Part shown: one piece after another, positions 8,712 to 16,702 of the stretch
Position numbering within the stretch: the first letter of the stretch is position 1
Layout: every line of letters starts with the position of its first letter
Assembly (NCBI GenBank): GCA_017457065.1
Contig: JAFTIE010000071.1
Coordinates: 1 to 35,979 of the forward strand
Source: Lentisphaeria bacterium
GTDB lineage: Bacteria; Verrucomicrobiota; Lentisphaeria; Victivallales; Victivallaceae
Reading direction: 5' to 3'
Length of the DNA: 35,979 nt
Program-made: the position numbers and the translations under genes
Notes under the pieces: generated by a model
What the model was told of the DNA's origin: nothing
Databases searched by the model: none
The model's input: only the letters and a program-made list of their open reading frames with translations

Positions 8712-10836
8712 ATAAAATTCCTCTATTGCAAGTAAGACGGCACAGTGTGCCGGGTTTCAACTCAATGGTTATTGTTTTGGAGTTTCCTCCCCAAAATCTC
8801 TCTCCATCAGGCAAGGCAATGGTCACTGAACACTCCGTTTCAGAGATAAGTTCGATTCTTTTTGTCACACCGTTTTGCATTTCTCCTGATATCCTGATTT
8901 TTCCTGGAGCGGCAAGATTTTTGAACACCGCCTTTTTCCACGAGGCGGGGACACCGTAAAAGAGTTTGAATACCCCTTGGGATTCAAAGAAAAACATATC
9001 CTGCACAGCACTTACGGAACCTAATGTTCCATCCAGCTGCATGATCTCTCTCCCCTGCCCGAAATCAATAACGGAAAAGCCTTTATTGAGAGAATCGTGC
9101 ATGGAACTGCCGCCGGGATTGGTGAAAAATTTACGCTGCAGATCAAGACAGAGTTCCGCCATATCGGGGTTGTTGAAACGGGTGTAGAGCATGGAGCCCC
9201 ACGCTAAAGCCCAGTTGGTCCAGCACCCCATGCCCTTTTCGCTCCACCGGGTCAGGGTGTTATCAAAGATCTTCTTCCACCGGGGATGCTCCGGATCAAT
9301 GGTATCAAAGGGAAAGACTCCGGCAAGATGTGAGTGGTGCCGGTGGCTTTCTTCAAGGCAAGTGCCCTCCCAGAGTCCTATTTCTTCTCCCCGTGCACTC
9401 CTGCATACAGCCGCCTGAGGGAGAGCATCTTCGATGTCAAGCCAGAGTTCATCGCACTTTTCATTGAGCAGCGCGCTTGCGGCAATCAGATTTTGCGCCA
9501 GATTATGGATGGCGGCAAGCTGAAAACTGGGATTTTCCCCCCAGGCATTGTGGGCGTTGCCCCGATATTCAGGGGAAACGCCAAAAGGCAGACGCCAAAG
9601 ATCATTCCCGTTGCGTTCCAACATGCTGACACAGACTGCCATGGTCTTTTTCATGAATTCAAAGGCGAACTCTCTGAGAAAAACAAGATCCTGTGTGTAT
9701 TTCACATATTGAAACATCATCTGAGCCATCCAGATGGTACATCCGTGGTCAACAGCACCGCTCCAGAAGTTCCCCATACAGCGGCAGCGGTCATCTACGG
9801 CGTGAGGCAGCATAAAGCCCTCCACCCCGGCAAAACAGCGGGCGTTGTGTGAAAGGACCTCTTTCCACCTTCCGATCATACGGAAAAGTGGAAGCAGCGT
9901 ATCACTTTTTCCCGCTGCAAAAGCTCCCATGTAAAACATCTGTACATTGATATTGAAGTGATAATCTGAGCCCCAGGGAGGCAGAGCGTCGTCTTCGATC
10001 CACGGTCCCTGAAGTCCGGGGGGGACACTTTTGTGGCAGCAGGCACAGCCGAATTTGAACAAACCGGCATAGTAATGCTCATCAAGACTTTTGTTTCCTG
10101 TTGTGATACGGGGGGCATTTTTCCAGAAATCTCCCCAAAAGACAAGGTTTTCCTCTTTCAATTCCTCCTGAGAACGCCACGGAGGAGATTCTTCCCGGAA
10201 TGTTCTTGCCTGCAGTTCATTCTTCACTCTTCTGAACTCAAGACCGCAAGGGAGATCTTCAGGGAGTTTTTGAGTAAACTTCTCTCTTGCCTTCAAAGGG
10301 GGAGCGATCTTTCTTTTTTTCAGAGCATCGCTCAAATCCCATGCGGGTATCACCTCAAAAGCGGTGCCATCGGGAACATCGGAAAGAGCGAAGGTTTCGT
10401 CTGACTCAACACCCGCATAACAGGTCATTGCAGAAAGTTTTCTTTTTCTGCGGTAAAAGATCTGCAGTTTGCCGGTGGCCTGTTCAAGAGAATAAGAGTC
10501 AAGCAAACACCCTGCGGGCAAGGTGAGCTGAACTCTGCCCAGAGGCAACACGGAAGGTGTGGCGGTTTCTTCCCTGACAATGGGGAAAAGTTCATCTATC
10601 CTTTCGGGATTTTCAGAACGCAATATCTCTGAAACTGCCTCAAAGGATTGTTTTTCATTCCACTCCATGCCGCCCCGGTGATCCCAGAAGTCGGCTCTGC
10701 CCACAGTGAGGTTGAGTGTACGCTCCTGCCCCCACACCAGCAACCCCATTCTGCCGTTGCCGAGAGCTGCCCCCATGTGGCAGCCTTGCAGAGGAAACTT
10801 TCTTTTGAAAAGAGGGATCTCAGGAACTTTTCTCAC
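8698..10836 (-). CDS. GH95-like glycoside hydrolase (alpha-L-fucosidase/galactosidase type)
   Basis: This is a 712-residue six-hairpin glycosidase. Family landmarks of GH95 are recognisable: an N-terminal beta domain with GNGRMGLLVWG and LNLTVGRADFWDHRGG, then WGSDYHFNINVQM (Asn295/Asn297, matching the two Asn that activate water in GH95). SPEY follows (Glu423, candidate general acid), then HRHHSHLAGVFPFDTI and QLDGTLG (Asp602). The spacing of these residues parallels the known GH95 active site. Family members invert alpha-L-fucosides or, in other clades, alpha-L-galactosides. The protein is shorter than typical members (~780 or more) and has no signal peptide, so it probably acts on imported oligosaccharides. 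The start is GTG, with AAGGTAAGG upstream overlapping the end of the SGNH gene. The substrate is not proven. Confidence 0.8.
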   Translation of the reverse strand: MRKVPEIPLFKRKFPLQGCHMGAALGNGRMGLLVWGQERTLNLTVGRADFWDHRGGMEWNEKQSFEAVSEILRSENPERIDELFPIVREETATPSVLPLGRVQLTLPAGCLLDSYSLEQATGKLQIFYRRKRKLSAMTCYAGVESDETFALSDVPDGTAFEVIPAWDLSDALKKRKIAPPLKAREKFTQKLPEDLPCGLEFRRVKNELQARTFREESPPWRSQEELKEENLVFWGDFWKNAPRITTGNKSLDEHYYAGLFKFGCACCHKSVPPGLQGPWIEDDALPPWGSDYHFNINVQMFYMGAFAAGKSDTLLPLFRMIGRWKEVLSHNARCFAGVEGFMLPHAVDDRCRCMGNFWSGAVDHGCTIWMAQMMFQYVKYTQDLVFLREFAFEFMKKTMAVCVSMLERNGNDLWRLPFGVSPEYRGNAHNAWGENPSFQLAAIHNLAQNLIAASALLNEKCDELWLDIEDALPQAAVCRSARGEEIGLWEGTCLEESHRHHSHLAGVFPFDTIDPEHPRWKKIFDNTLTRWSEKGMGCWTNWALAWGSMLYTRFNNPDMAELCLDLQRKFFTNPGGSSMHDSLNKGFSVIDFGQGREIMQLDGTLGSVSAVQDMFFFESQGVFKLFYGVPASWKKAVFKNLAAPGKIRISGEMQNGVTKRIELISETECSVTIALPDGERFWGGNSKTITIELKPGTLCRLTCNRGILYEQI

Positions 10837-10845
10837 AAAATTGCC

Positions 10846-11565
10846 TTACCTTTCCCGACCGCACACAGGGTAATCTTTCAGAAAGCTGATATGTTTTCTG
10901 ACACTTCTCAGCCACTCCCGTGCCAGTATCTCGTGCCCGGCGACCGTCACATGGACACCATCCCAGCTCCAATAGGCACGATCATTGTTGAGCGCTATGG
11001 CACGGTCAAGGGCGGCTGGAAAGTCGACAAGGATCGCATCAAACTCCTCTGCAACCTTTCTGACCACCTCAGCCCGGGCTTGGACCATGGCAACGATTTT
11101 TTGATTTTCCTCCTGAGTCCACCGCATTGCCGGGTAACGGAAAGGCAGACAGAGAACCAGAAGAGTCTCCGGTTTGGCTTTGCGGACAGCTGTCAGCATC
11201 CGGCGCAAAGCCCCTTCGTATGCCTCAAGGCTTTGTGCCGGATCGGCTTCTGCGGCGGGAGCATTATCCCAGGGAGCATAGATGCCGCACGCCTGCCTGG
11301 AACCGTTGGTTCCGATGAGAATACTCAATACATCAGGGTGCAGATCAAGACAATCTTTCTGCCACCTCTGTTCCATTTCGACATGGGAGTCCCCCCCCAC
11401 GCCCCGGTTGAAAAATTCCAATCCCAGTTCCGGGAAATCCGCCATAAGACGGCTGGCGATACTGAAGGCATAACTGTGCCCCATGATATGATTGGGGTCC
11501 TCTGTTCTTCCCCGATTGGCATCGGTAATGGAATCCCCCTGAAAAAGGAAACGGCGATAATTCAT
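10846..11565 (-). CDS. SGNH/GDSL-family hydrolase (probable carbohydrate esterase)
   Basis: This 239-residue esterase-like protein has all four SGNH blocks: GDSIT near the N-terminus (Ser12 nucleophile), the oxyanion Gly in FNRGVGGDSH, the Asn in IGTN, and DGVHVTVAGH, which supplies the Asp-x-x-His pair. Enzymes of this group commonly remove acetyl or other acyl groups from glycans. There is no signal peptide, so deacylation of imported oligosaccharides is the likeliest role. The ATG follows the stop of the upstream gene by one base, and the next gene starts nine bases after its stop, so it is firmly inside the operon. Confidence 0.88.
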   Translation of the reverse strand: MNYRRFLFQGDSITDANRGRTEDPNHIMGHSYAFSIASRLMADFPELGLEFFNRGVGGDSHVEMEQRWQKDCLDLHPDVLSILIGTNGSRQACGIYAPWDNAPAAEADPAQSLEAYEGALRRMLTAVRKAKPETLLVLCLPFRYPAMRWTQEENQKIVAMVQARAEVVRKVAEEFDAILVDFPAALDRAIALNNDRAYWSWDGVHVTVAGHEILAREWLRSVRKHISFLKDYPVCGRER

Positions 11566-11566
11566 T

Positions 11567-12499
11567 TTATTTCTTCAAACTTTCAACTTTTCCGCATTTG
11601 ATCTTGATGGAACCGCGATCGGTAATATCTTCAAGTTTAAGGTTGGCAATACGCCCGAAACTTCCTTTGGGGACATTGATCTGGATAAATCCCACCCGGG
11701 TAAAGGGAAGCAGTTTCTTACCCTGAGCGGATTTTTTGGTCTTACGATCCATGTAGCCAAAGGTGGAACAAACCACCTTCATCACCTCATTGGGGCGGGG
11801 AACATAGGTCTGCATCTTGTAGTTGCCCACATTGAGTTCTTTCACCAGATACTCGTGGATCGTTTTTCCCCTGAACCACAAAGTCACCCCGAAACGGCCT
11901 TTTTCAAACCAGCCGTCATAAGAAAGCTCATACTGTCTGCCGGGGGTAAGTTTTACGTGGATCGCCATGACTCCCCTGATTTCAAGGGCATTGGCGCCCT
12001 TCATTTTCACAAGTTTGACAAGTTTTTTATTGTTTTCGTTCCATTTATCCTGCAAGCCGTATCCTTTGGAACTCATGAACCATCCTTCGGGGACACCCTC
12101 TTTGATTTTGGCAAGATTTCCGTTGGGAACGATATTCATGCCGGGGAAGTTTTCGGGGAATCCGGCAAGAGCTTTGTTGGGAGTTTTCCCGCCGAAATAG
12201 AGCTGATAGGAGCGTTTTTCAAGCATCTTGAGCCCGGCAGGTTTCCAGGCGGCGAACCAGTCGCCAGCCTGATCCTGTTTCACAGCCACATCGATGACTT
12301 TTCCTTTGGAGTCAACCAGTTTCACACCGCCGGGGGCGGCATGGGGGAGTTTCACTGCGGCGATGGGAGTTTTACCGGGAGTCATTCCCGCATTGAGAGA
12401 GATCTCCATCCGCTGCGGATAGGCTTTGTCTGCCCATTGGGGAGCGGCGCTCAAAAAGGCGGCACTGCAAAGTGCCAAGGTCAAAAGGTGGATTTTCAT
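11567..12499 (-). CDS. secreted beta-sandwich protein, possible carbohydrate-binding
   Basis: This 310-residue protein has a classical signal peptide (MKIHLLTLALCSAAFLSAA, likely cut before PQW). The first half resembles a DUF2341-type beta domain (KLVDSKGKVIDVAVKQ and SYQLYFGGKTPN). The second half, from PNGNLAKIKEGVPEGW on, recalls CBM4/9-like jelly rolls (a 'name-and-gain' start, then ELSYDGWFEKGRFGV). No catalytic motif is recognised. The gene overlaps the GH123-like gene upstream by ATGA and abuts the SGNH gene downstream, so it is probably co-translated with its neighbours. It most likely serves as a glycan-binding accessory protein. Function is inferred from fold impressions only. Confidence 0.7.
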   Translation of the reverse strand: MKIHLLTLALCSAAFLSAAPQWADKAYPQRMEISLNAGMTPGKTPIAAVKLPHAAPGGVKLVDSKGKVIDVAVKQDQAGDWFAAWKPAGLKMLEKRSYQLYFGGKTPNKALAGFPENFPGMNIVPNGNLAKIKEGVPEGWFMSSKGYGLQDKWNENNKKLVKLVKMKGANALEIRGVMAIHVKLTPGRQYELSYDGWFEKGRFGVTLWFRGKTIHEYLVKELNVGNYKMQTYVPRPNEVMKVVCSTFGYMDRKTKKSAQGKKLLPFTRVGFIQINVPKGSFGRIANLKLEDITDRGSIKIKCGKVESLKK

Positions 12500-15474
12500 T
12501 TTTGTTTCTCCAGTTTTTTCAAATTAAGGATATGGTTTGTTACGATTTGACGGAGCTGGTTGAAAACTTCACTTTTCCAGTATCCGTTGGCATAATAATA
12601 ACGTACAGAAGGCTGAGTTCCCTCTTTGATGGAGTCCAGAGTCTCCTGAGCCTCCCGGGCGGCAGCGGCACGGGCAGGAACTTTGCTCTTGAGCGCCTCC
12701 TGGATCATGGAACGCAAAGTGGTGATGTAGGCAAGATCTTCAACGCCAACAGCCCCCATGACCACACAGAGTTTGGGCATGAAGTGCATACCGCCCACGC
12801 CCCGCTGCTGGATCATGTTCCAGATACTGTTGCGGAATCCGCTTTCACCGGTGGCTTGATAGAGCATCCAGGGGATCAACGATTTCATAGGGGTAAAAGC
12901 AGGGATCATACCGGTCTGGAATCTGCCTGAATTCATATCGTTCTTTTCAAGAAGATACTGATTGGTATAGAATGCCGGGTACTTGAAATTCCTGTAATCA
13001 TTGTAATTGCCGACCTCAAAGACGATGGGCATATCCAAATACTTGGCAACGCGTTTGATACTGCGGTCAGATTCGGAGCCTGAGGTACACACATGGGGGA
13101 ATTTTTCTTTGATCCTTTTGAAAAGTCTGATCTGTTCGCTCCAGTAGGGTTCCCCTTTGCAGTGTGCTTCATCCATAAAGAAGACGGCGACATTTGCCTT
13201 GTGTTTTTTCCCCAGAGCGTCGATTTTTGCCACATCATCAAGGGCGCGTTGGATGGCACTTTCAGGAAGTTGTCTGATCTTGCGGTTCCGCAGATCCTGA
13301 TCCACCTTGTGGGGAAGATATCCACCGATGACAAAGGGACCTTTCAAACCGGACTTTGTGTAAAATGCAAGTCTGTTTTCAAGGTTTTTCCACTGTTCCT
13401 TTCCACTGTAGGAGTCCACGTTGAAGGTATGAGCCCCCATACCGTAGAGACGGCAGGTCTCCAGCAGTCTGTTTTCCCGTGCCCAGCCGGGGCGTCCGTA
13501 ACCGGCGGGGTTGAATCCGCCCCAGGTGAAATCGCCCCGCACCAGTTGGAAGGGATGGATCTTGATATCAACGGGCAGAAGCGTTTTTCTGCCTTGAGCT
13601 GTGATGACCACTTTACCTGAGAGCTTTTTCCCAAAAGGCGCATTGGCAGGAACTTTCCCCACCAGCCACAGCCAGCGGTTGATGCCTTTGTCAAGATCCT
13701 TCGATTTGTTTTCAAAGCGGTCGTTGAAAAGGGGCACTCTGCCGTAATCGCCGCCCCCCAGAAGTTTGGTTGTGTATGTGGATTCTTCAAGAGCAAGAAA
13801 TGGAAAATTTTCAACTTTGATATTGATATTGTTCATATCTTTAAGGGGAAGCAAACCGAAATTGAGAACAATAAACTCTCCCGGAGCAGCTGCAATTTGC
13901 AGAGAGTTGATAAACTCTTCTTCCCCGGGACGGCTCTCCGGATAAAGCTGCACTCCAAGTTCTCTTTTCCACAGGGCAAATCCCTGTTTCCGTGCCTGCG
14001 CAGGATAGTTTTTTGGTTCAGGGTCGGCAAATTTGACCTGCCGGTATTTCCCCAGCTCTTCGGGGTTGATGGCGTGGATCTCCAATTCATCAGCGGCGAT
14101 CTGCTGTGCCGCAGCCTTGCGGAACTTCACAGGAGTTGCCACAATGGCGTTGATGAGCCAGCCGGGGGCAAAGAATTTCTTTCTGTCCCCTGCCCCCAAA
14201 GGCAGAACTGCCGGATCATCTGCCAAAGTTCCGTCCCCTTCAAAGGTCAATTCAAGTTTACCGTTTTTGACGACAGTTCCAAAGGTATCGCTCAGGAAAA
14301 GGAGATAACCGTTTTCATACTCCCTGACGAATTTGCCGTTGGCATAGACCTTGAAGGTCCGTCGGAAAGGTGCTGTTTCATTTTCCACGATGCCGCTCAA
14401 GAGATGGACACGGTATTCACCGTTGGGCAGGTCTATACGGAAGGTATGGGTCACTTTGCCCTTTTTGACAGGGCTTGAAGCATACACATAGTTATCCCCC
14501 AGAGGTCCCATAGTTTGAGAAGCGAACCGTTTGCGGTAAAAGGGTTTCTTTTCCAGAAATTTCTGCAGAGAGGAGCTTTTCACGCCTTCCATCGAAAGCC
14601 ACCCGTAAGTGCTTTTTCTGCTGTAAGGAGTCAGCAGAGAACGGTAGTTGGGGATCCCCTGCCCTGCGGCAAAGGCGTATTGATGTTTGTGGATCTGCTT
14701 TTTAAAATTACCGATGATCTTTTCTCTTTCAGAAGCAAATTTTTTCAAAGCGGCGGCATAGCGTTTTTCTGAAAAGTGCTGTTTTGTTTTCTCAAAGGTC
14801 ACTTTGCCCCTGACAGTACGGTAGCCTTCGCCCCGTATCCATGAATCAAATCCGTAAGGAGAGCGGTGTTGGCGTCCGAAATTGACAAAGGAGTCCTTCC
14901 CGAAACAGTTGCGAAGAGCGTTCAAAGGAATAGCGGCGGTCATCTGCCACCCTTTGGAAGTGATCTTCACAGCCCGCTTGATCCCCCTGGTATCCAGCAC
15001 CTGAGTTTTGTAGCTTCCGGGCATTTCAGGGATATCCGTTTCCTTTGCAAGATAGAGTTTTCCCGTGCAGTCGATACCCAGATGGATACACTCAGAAAGT
15101 TTGTCTTTGTTCCAGAAGAAGATCTCAGCGGCATCATTCTGCCAGAGATCAAATTTTTCCCTGCCTTTAAGGGTGTTCACATGAGGAGTATCAAGGCGCA
15201 TCCCCACATAGAGAAAGTTTTTGTCATGAGCCAGAGCGGCAAAGGTGGGACGGTCACTTATATACCAGAGAGAGGCAAGTTTGACGAAACTGCCGCTCCA
15301 TGAAAGTTTTTCCCAGCCGTTGGCGCTGATATTGCCGTCAATGGGCAAAGGGGCAGCAACTGCTGTACTGTGTATGATACGGGGGACACGCAACTCCTTG
15401 TCAAGGGAGCTGCCGCAGCACACCAGTACCGCAACAGCTGCAAGAAAAGTGAAAAATGTTTTTTTAAGCATCAT
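12496..15474 (-). CDS. secreted CBM9-like + GH123/DUF4091-like glycoside hydrolase
   Basis: This is a 992-residue exported multidomain protein. It has a signal peptide ending in a Cys pair (possible lipoprotein, non-canonical box). A CBM9-like domain follows (~35-215, with PIDGNISANGWEKL, and NDAAEIFFW typical of the family). A malectin-like jelly roll comes next (~320-450, GPLGDNYVY and DLPNGEYRVHLLSG). The C-terminal barrel (~640-950) resembles DUF4091/GH123. The VFFMDEAH segment puts Asp768-Glu769 at the place of the GH123 Asp/Glu pair used in N-acetyl-assisted retaining hydrolysis. GH123 enzymes cut beta-N-acetylgalactosaminides, but the substrate here is unknown. The start has two adjacent ATGs; AAAGGA favours the second (15471). 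The gene lies 16 bases after the pseudopilin gene, an arrangement repeated at 31715-35979. Confidence 0.8.
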   Translation of the reverse strand: MMLKKTFFTFLAAVAVLVCCGSSLDKELRVPRIIHSTAVAAPLPIDGNISANGWEKLSWSGSFVKLASLWYISDRPTFAALAHDKNFLYVGMRLDTPHVNTLKGREKFDLWQNDAAEIFFWNKDKLSECIHLGIDCTGKLYLAKETDIPEMPGSYKTQVLDTRGIKRAVKITSKGWQMTAAIPLNALRNCFGKDSFVNFGRQHRSPYGFDSWIRGEGYRTVRGKVTFEKTKQHFSEKRYAAALKKFASEREKIIGNFKKQIHKHQYAFAAGQGIPNYRSLLTPYSRKSTYGWLSMEGVKSSSLQKFLEKKPFYRKRFASQTMGPLGDNYVYASSPVKKGKVTHTFRIDLPNGEYRVHLLSGIVENETAPFRRTFKVYANGKFVREYENGYLLFLSDTFGTVVKNGKLELTFEGDGTLADDPAVLPLGAGDRKKFFAPGWLINAIVATPVKFRKAAAQQIAADELEIHAINPEELGKYRQVKFADPEPKNYPAQARKQGFALWKRELGVQLYPESRPGEEEFINSLQIAAAPGEFIVLNFGLLPLKDMNNINIKVENFPFLALEESTYTTKLLGGGDYGRVPLFNDRFENKSKDLDKGINRWLWLVGKVPANAPFGKKLSGKVVITAQGRKTLLPVDIKIHPFQLVRGDFTWGGFNPAGYGRPGWARENRLLETCRLYGMGAHTFNVDSYSGKEQWKNLENRLAFYTKSGLKGPFVIGGYLPHKVDQDLRNRKIRQLPESAIQRALDDVAKIDALGKKHKANVAVFFMDEAHCKGEPYWSEQIRLFKRIKEKFPHVCTSGSESDRSIKRVAKYLDMPIVFEVGNYNDYRNFKYPAFYTNQYLLEKNDMNSGRFQTGMIPAFTPMKSLIPWMLYQATGESGFRNSIWNMIQQRGVGGMHFMPKLCVVMGAVGVEDLAYITTLRSMIQEALKSKVPARAAAAREAQETLDSIKEGTQPSVRYYYANGYWKSEVFNQLRQIVTNHILNLKKLEKQK

Positions 15475-15490
15475 ATTTTCCTTTCAGGAT

Positions 15491-16690
15491 TTACCAGGCA
15501 TCGTTATAGGCGGCCCATTCGTATGTACCGTCCCAGTTCCAGAAACTGGTACCGAGGCTTGCGGCCTGTCCCATCAGCTCTTTGCTGGGAATACGCATGG
15601 TTTTCATATTTTTGGCTGAACCATCCCAGAAAGCCGTATTGGTGGTGGTGCGGTTGTTATGATTGGCAGCAAAAGGACGGTTGGCATCACTGGAGGATTT
15701 TTCAAGGGTGAAGTGGTTGTAGGCGTTATGGAACTTCTGGGCTTCAATGGTATTGCCGGAGCGGGAAGGACGCTTGATCCTGACGGCCTTGAAAGACAGG
15801 TTCTTGACAGAAGCCATCGTGTAAACCCGTGACGCATCATCCGTTTTGAACTGTGCGATGTAGTTCAATGCGGCTTCAGGAGCATAAGCAGGACAGAAGA
15901 GAGGACTTGCCTTGATACCGGAACTGACTTTATAGGCAGAACCTATGGAAACTCCCACCGTATCGTGATTGTGTCCCAGATAAGAGGCCAAAAGACCATT
16001 TTGGGGAGTTCCGCCATGCCAGGTACGGGTCGATTTTCCGGAACTTCCGCCATTCCACATAGGGGGAGTAAAATCCTTATTGTCGTCAATATAAAACAGC
16101 TGTGCCTTGCTCACAGCGGCAAAGTTGTTCAGACATTTGGTGACCCGCCCCCGTTCACGGGCCTGCTGCAAAGCAGGCAAAAGCATTGCGGCAAGAATAG
16201 CAATAATGGCAATAACCACCAGAAGTTCAATCAGCGTGAACGCTGATTGAATGAAGCACGGCTTCGCCGTATGAAGCATTTTCCTGCGGAAAATATGAGG
16301 CGCACCGTTGGTGCATGAAGCGCTCCCTTGCGGGAGTAAGGATATGAAAATTTTATTTTTTTTGAGGTGATGTAACGGCAAAATACCTATTTTACAAGCA
16401 ACACTCACAAATAGTTCAATCAGCGTGAACGCTGATTGAGTGAAGATGTGAAGGTGTGAAGAGCTTTTTTTGCATCCGCAAAAAAGGCGTGAAGTGCGCC
16501 CTGCCGGGCGTAAGGATGTGTATTTTTTTATTTTTGAAAAACAGTTCTGTTGTGCAGTAGTAACCAGAAGTTCGATCAGCGTGAAAGAGGCGGGGCGGTA
16601 TTTGAAAAGTTTTTTCTTTCCCGTGGAAGGAAAACCTGTTTCAAACGGCGCAGAACAATTGACTTTTTCGGGCGAATAACGGTGTTTCAT
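15491..16690 (-). CDS. pseudopilin with three in-frame FTLIEL leader motifs
   Basis: This 399-residue type II secretion/type IV pilin-like protein has a usual core. The third motif at residue 151 ([16 protein letters not shown]) is a full prepilin N-helix followed by [12 protein letters not shown], and the C-terminal half resembles pilin proteins with the H-X9-DG motif, here as H-X11-DG (His and AFWDGS). The first 150 residues are abnormal. They contain two more FTLIEL motifs (residues 36 and 88) whose hydrophobic tails decay into basic, Cys/His-rich sequence. AAGGGA seven bases before the ATG at 16690 supports the long product. An internal ATG at 16279 (residue 138, [13 protein letters not shown] before FTLIEL) is an alternative start with a normal leader length. 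The leader DNA carries two palindrome arrays. The gene sits inside the operon, 12 bases after an unknown glycosidase-like gene. Confidence 0.85.
   Translation of the reverse strand: MKHRYSPEKVNCSAPFETGFPSTGKKKLFKYRPASFTLIELLVTTAQQNCFSKIKKYTSLRPAGRTSRLFCGCKKSSSHLHIFTQSAFTLIELFVSVACKIGILPLHHLKKNKIFISLLPQGSASCTNGAPHIFRRKMLHTAKPCFIQSAFTLIELLVVIAIIAILAAMLLPALQQARERGRVTKCLNNFAAVSKAQLFYIDDNKDFTPPMWNGGSSGKSTRTWHGGTPQNGLLASYLGHNHDTVGVSIGSAYKVSSGIKASPLFCPAYAPEAALNYIAQFKTDDASRVYTMASVKNLSFKAVRIKRPSRSGNTIEAQKFHNAYNHFTLEKSSSDANRPFAANHNNRTTTNTAFWDGSAKNMKTMRIPSKELMGQAASLGTSFWNWDGTYEWAAYNDAW
16226..16346. repeat. hairpin array A (five palindromes with constant linkers) in the pilin leader
   Basis: Plus-strand layout: an 11-bp stem with TGAA loop (16226-16251, encoding SAFTLIE on the other strand). 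Then ACGGC/GCCGT (16258-16270), ATTTTCC/GGAAAAT (16278-16294), GCACC/GGTGC (16302-16314) and CTCCC/GGGAG (16323-16336), each with a 3-4 base loop. The last four palindromes are separated by ATGAAGC, ATGAGGC and ATGAAGC, and a TGAAGC precedes the first of them. The array ends in TAAGGATATG. It has the same spacing as the array at 35826-35945, with stems changed in a compensatory way. No U-tract follows the stems, so they are not terminators. Confidence 0.85.
16416..16520. repeat. hairpin array B, same plan with different stems
   Basis: It starts with the same FTLIEL palindrome (10-bp arms, 16416-16439). Three 8-base units follow, GTGAAGAT, GTGAAGGT, GTGAAGAG (16440-16463). Next are an 8-bp stem (TTTTTTGC/GCAAAAAA, 16466-16485), a linker containing GTGAAG, and a 5-bp stem (CGCCC/GGGCG, 16497-16510). 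It ends in TAAGGATGTG, matching the end of array A. It encodes residues ~57-93 of the pilin. A third, bare FTLIEL remnant without an array lies at 16571-16586. Confidence 0.75.
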
Positions 16691-16702
16691 AAAACATTCC
16701 CT

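Noticed and set aside
7551-8735. 394-codon plus-strand open frame
   Set aside because: It is fully antisense to the 6750-8711 gene, has no ribosome site, and its translation shows no family motif, while the opposite strand matches a paralogue across its length.
16226-16520. Regularly spaced palindromes considered as a CRISPR array or as terminators
   Set aside because: Units are short, the stems differ while the linkers are constant, there are no cas genes, no T-tracts follow, and the stretch lies inside an open pilin frame.
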